This document shows positions 62,510 to 64,000 of a DNA stretch of 64,000 nucleotides, in pieces. The stretch is from Plasmodiophora brassicae (lineage: Eukaryota > Endomyxa > Phytomyxea > Plasmodiophorida > Plasmodiophoridae). Made by a program: the position numbers and the translations under genes. The stretch lies in NCBI GenBank assembly GCA_039704465.1, contig JASFAU010000012.1:62001-126000 (forward strand), written 5' to 3'. The notes under the pieces were generated by a model, which saw only the letters and a program-made list of their open reading frames with translations, was not told the DNA's origin and ran no database searches. Positions within the stretch are counted from its first letter, which is position 1, and every line of letters begins with the position of its first letter.

Positions 62510-63280
62510 ATGAAGAAGAAGCCGGCTCGTCGTCGCCAGGAGCAGCGGTCCCGCTCGCCGTCTCCTGGCGCTGTGTCGAAAGGTCTGCAAACGAAGCGCT
62601 CGGCGGCGCCAAGGCAGCAGCCAAACGCAGCGCCCCTACCGCCGGCGTCGTCCTCGCACGCGACGAAGTCGTCGATGCGGAAGACCCCTGCCGCTCGGGC
62701 GGCCCCGCTCAAGGGTGCCTCTGCGCAACGACTTGGTTCCTCGGCAACCCAGCAGAAGGCGAAGGACACAGCCGTGGTGCACCACGCTTCGAAAGCGTCG
62801 TCACGTACGCCCCCACGACGTACGAAGGTGGCATCGGCACGTGACAGGACGGAAGTCTCGTCAGGACCTGCATCACCCGACCAACTGTTGACGTCTGCGT
62901 CCGCCGAGGCGACGCCTCCAGGACCGGTGGACGCGAATCAGGTGCCATCGCCGACCCCTGTACCGCTGTACCCTGTTGCGACGGAAGAGGTACGCGTCGA
63001 CGGGGCCAAGGAACCTGCTCCTGCTCAAGGCGACCTGCAACTTCCGGCGACGACGAAGGACATTGAGGCAATTCCCGAAAAGCAGGAGGACGACGCGTAT
63101 GAAGCGGATTTCGAGGAGACGTCCACCACTGCTGCCGACAAGCCTGCTACGTATCTGGCAACGACAACCGCAGCAGCAGCACCAGCGGAAGTGTCGTTGG
63201 ACGCGCTGTACGCTCCTGTTGACGTTGGGCCACCTCGTTCCGCGAAAGGCCCCGTTGCAGGTCGACGTCGTCTCCAGTGA
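62510..63280 (+). CDS. Disordered basic/Pro/Ala-rich protein
   Basis: At least 256 aa. The N-terminal third is basic ('KKKPARRRQEQRSRSPSP'), the centre is Ser/Pro/Ala-rich, and the C-terminus is acidic with 'EKQEDDAYEADFEE'. The frame is open upstream to about 62430 and reads 'VAFGKTLRDPIAINVLTHVG', which looks like true coding sequence, so a 5' exon probably exists. The acidic 'DDAYEADFEE' block resembles motifs seen in ciliary and basal-body disordered proteins, but that is weak. Confidence 0.5.
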   Translation: MKKKPARRRQEQRSRSPSPGAVSKGLQTKRSAAPRQQPNAAPLPPASSSHATKSSMRKTPAARAAPLKGASAQRLGSSATQQKAKDTAVVHHASKASSRTPPRRTKVASARDRTEVSSGPASPDQLLTSASAEATPPGPVDANQVPSPTPVPLYPVATEEVRVDGAKEPAPAQGDLQLPATTKDIEAIPEKQEDDAYEADFEETSTTAADKPATYLATTTAAAAPAEVSLDALYAPVDVGPPRSAKGPVAGRRRLQ

Positions 63281-63334
63281 TCGATTCATAAAGCGGTGCT
63301 CGTTTTAATCGATCCGGTACCGCGTCGCGATCCG

Positions 63335-64000
63335 ATGTCGGGCGGCGATGACGACGCGCCCGTCTACGACTACGGCGACGATGTGAACCGGTTCCTCGCC
63401 GACAAAGGCATGACGCTGGACGACCTGACGAAACGCCATAAGCGGAACGTGGCCGCGGCCGACCCGGGCCTGGCGGCCTCCATCGCATCGGGCGACCCAG
63501 CAGCGTACGCGACGCCCGTTGCTAAGCGCCCAGAGGCCTGGGTTCGTGATAAACCCAGCGTCGACGTCGACTGGTCCAACGTCCTGGACAGGGACCCGAC
63601 ACTTGACGTGACGACGACGACGACGGCGACGACGAAGAAGAAGAAGAAGTCGGTGGCGAAGAAGGCGACGAAGAAGCTGGGGGTGGCGAAGCGGGCGACG
63701 ACGCCTTCGAGGCAACGGGAGCGGCAGCCGCCGAAGGCGTCGGACAAATCGTCAACTCAGAAACAGGCGGCGAAAGCGATGAGCAAGGCGGAGAAGCGGG
63801 CGCTGGCGGCCATCAGCGGGCCGGCGACGCGGCCCGCCGACATGAAGTTCCTCCCGAAGAAAACCGAGGACGACGAGGTCCTCGAGATCCTGCAGGGCGT
63901 GCTCGGCGGCCAGCTCGGCGACAACATCGTCCGACAGGCCGTCCAGACGTCGCCGTTCTTCTCGACCGACCCGGCCACGGCCGCGAAACTTCGCGCCATC
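63335..64000 (+). CDS. Lysine-rich protein, truncated by the window edge
   Basis: ATG at 63335; open to the end of the window with no stop. 'DVNRFLADKGMTLDDLTKRH' and 'DVDWSNVLDRDP' lie N-terminally, then a low-complexity Thr/Lys stretch from ACG and AAG runs (63610-63650), a basic region, and a folded-looking block 'DDEVLEILQGVLGGQLGDNI'. No family recognised; at least 222 residues. Confidence 0.55.
   Translation, partial: MSGGDDDAPVYDYGDDVNRFLADKGMTLDDLTKRHKRNVAAADPGLAASIASGDPAAYATPVAKRPEAWVRDKPSVDVDWSNVLDRDPTLDVTTTTTATTKKKKKSVAKKATKKLGVAKRATTPSRQRERQPPKASDKSSTQKQAAKAMSKAEKRALAAISGPATRPADMKFLPKKTEDDEVLEILQGVLGGQLGDNIVRQAVQTSPFFSTDPATAAKLRAI

Overview
The window looks like a GC-rich, gene-dense chromosome segment of a small-genome unicellular eukaryote. 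Genes lie on both strands and are closely packed. Most are interrupted by very short GT-AG introns. I could resolve more than 50 by frame continuity; most are 45-76 nt, a few are only 37-38 nt, and one is about 115 nt. The code appears standard. The mix of families suggests a protist: myotubularin, MRD1/RBM19, OTUD3-type deubiquitinase, MYCBP, PP2C, a DUF1765-like protein, a J-domain protein, abundant ankyrin proteins and small secreted proteins. My best guess is a rhizarian or plasmodiophorid-like organism, but that is inference from gene style and not a sequence match.

Layout. 0-16 kb: a GT71-like glycosyltransferase, an SP-repeat protein, a type I membrane protein, a secreted sphingomyelinase-like phosphodiesterase, an ankyrin membrane protein with a one-base frame break, a large soluble-adenylyl-cyclase-like protein whose catalytic residues look degenerate, a G-patch protein, an 11-exon DUF1765-like gene and a second ankyrin gene. 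16-29 kb is a repeat-rich island. It holds a tandem repeat, an inverted pair of non-LTR reverse-transcriptase fragments, decayed C2H2 genes, small secreted or membrane proteins and a nested transposon pair. In that pair a young LTR element (two LTRs of 214 bp that look identical) sits inside a Crypton-like tyrosine recombinase gene with a 4-bp target duplication. 29-51 kb is conserved housekeeping territory: J-domain protein, 13-exon myotubularin, an 841-aa ankyrin-like protein, a coiled-coil protein, a multi-pass membrane protein, a seven-fold FE-motif repeat protein, 10-exon MRD1, an N-myristoylated PP2C, an IQ protein, a mucin-like membrane protein and a SAM-like protein.

49-55 kb carries three paralogues of a family I do not recognise, with mitochondrial-type N-termini and a partly conserved intron position. 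52-57 kb also contains decayed ankyrin copies, a truncated copy of the nearby OTU gene and a 470-bp near-perfect palindrome beside a transposase-like remnant. 57-64 kb has an intronless secreted PD40/TolB-type propeller with a 22-residue repeat stalk, an ankyrin protein, the OTUD3-like gene, a MYCBP homologue, a disordered protein and a gene that runs off the right end.

There is no operon-like organisation. Links between genes are mainly by duplication: the three paralogues, the ankyrin copies and the OTU fragment. I saw no rRNA, CRISPR array or convincing tRNA. Coordinates of spliced genes come from reading-frame logic only; no transcript data or database search was available.
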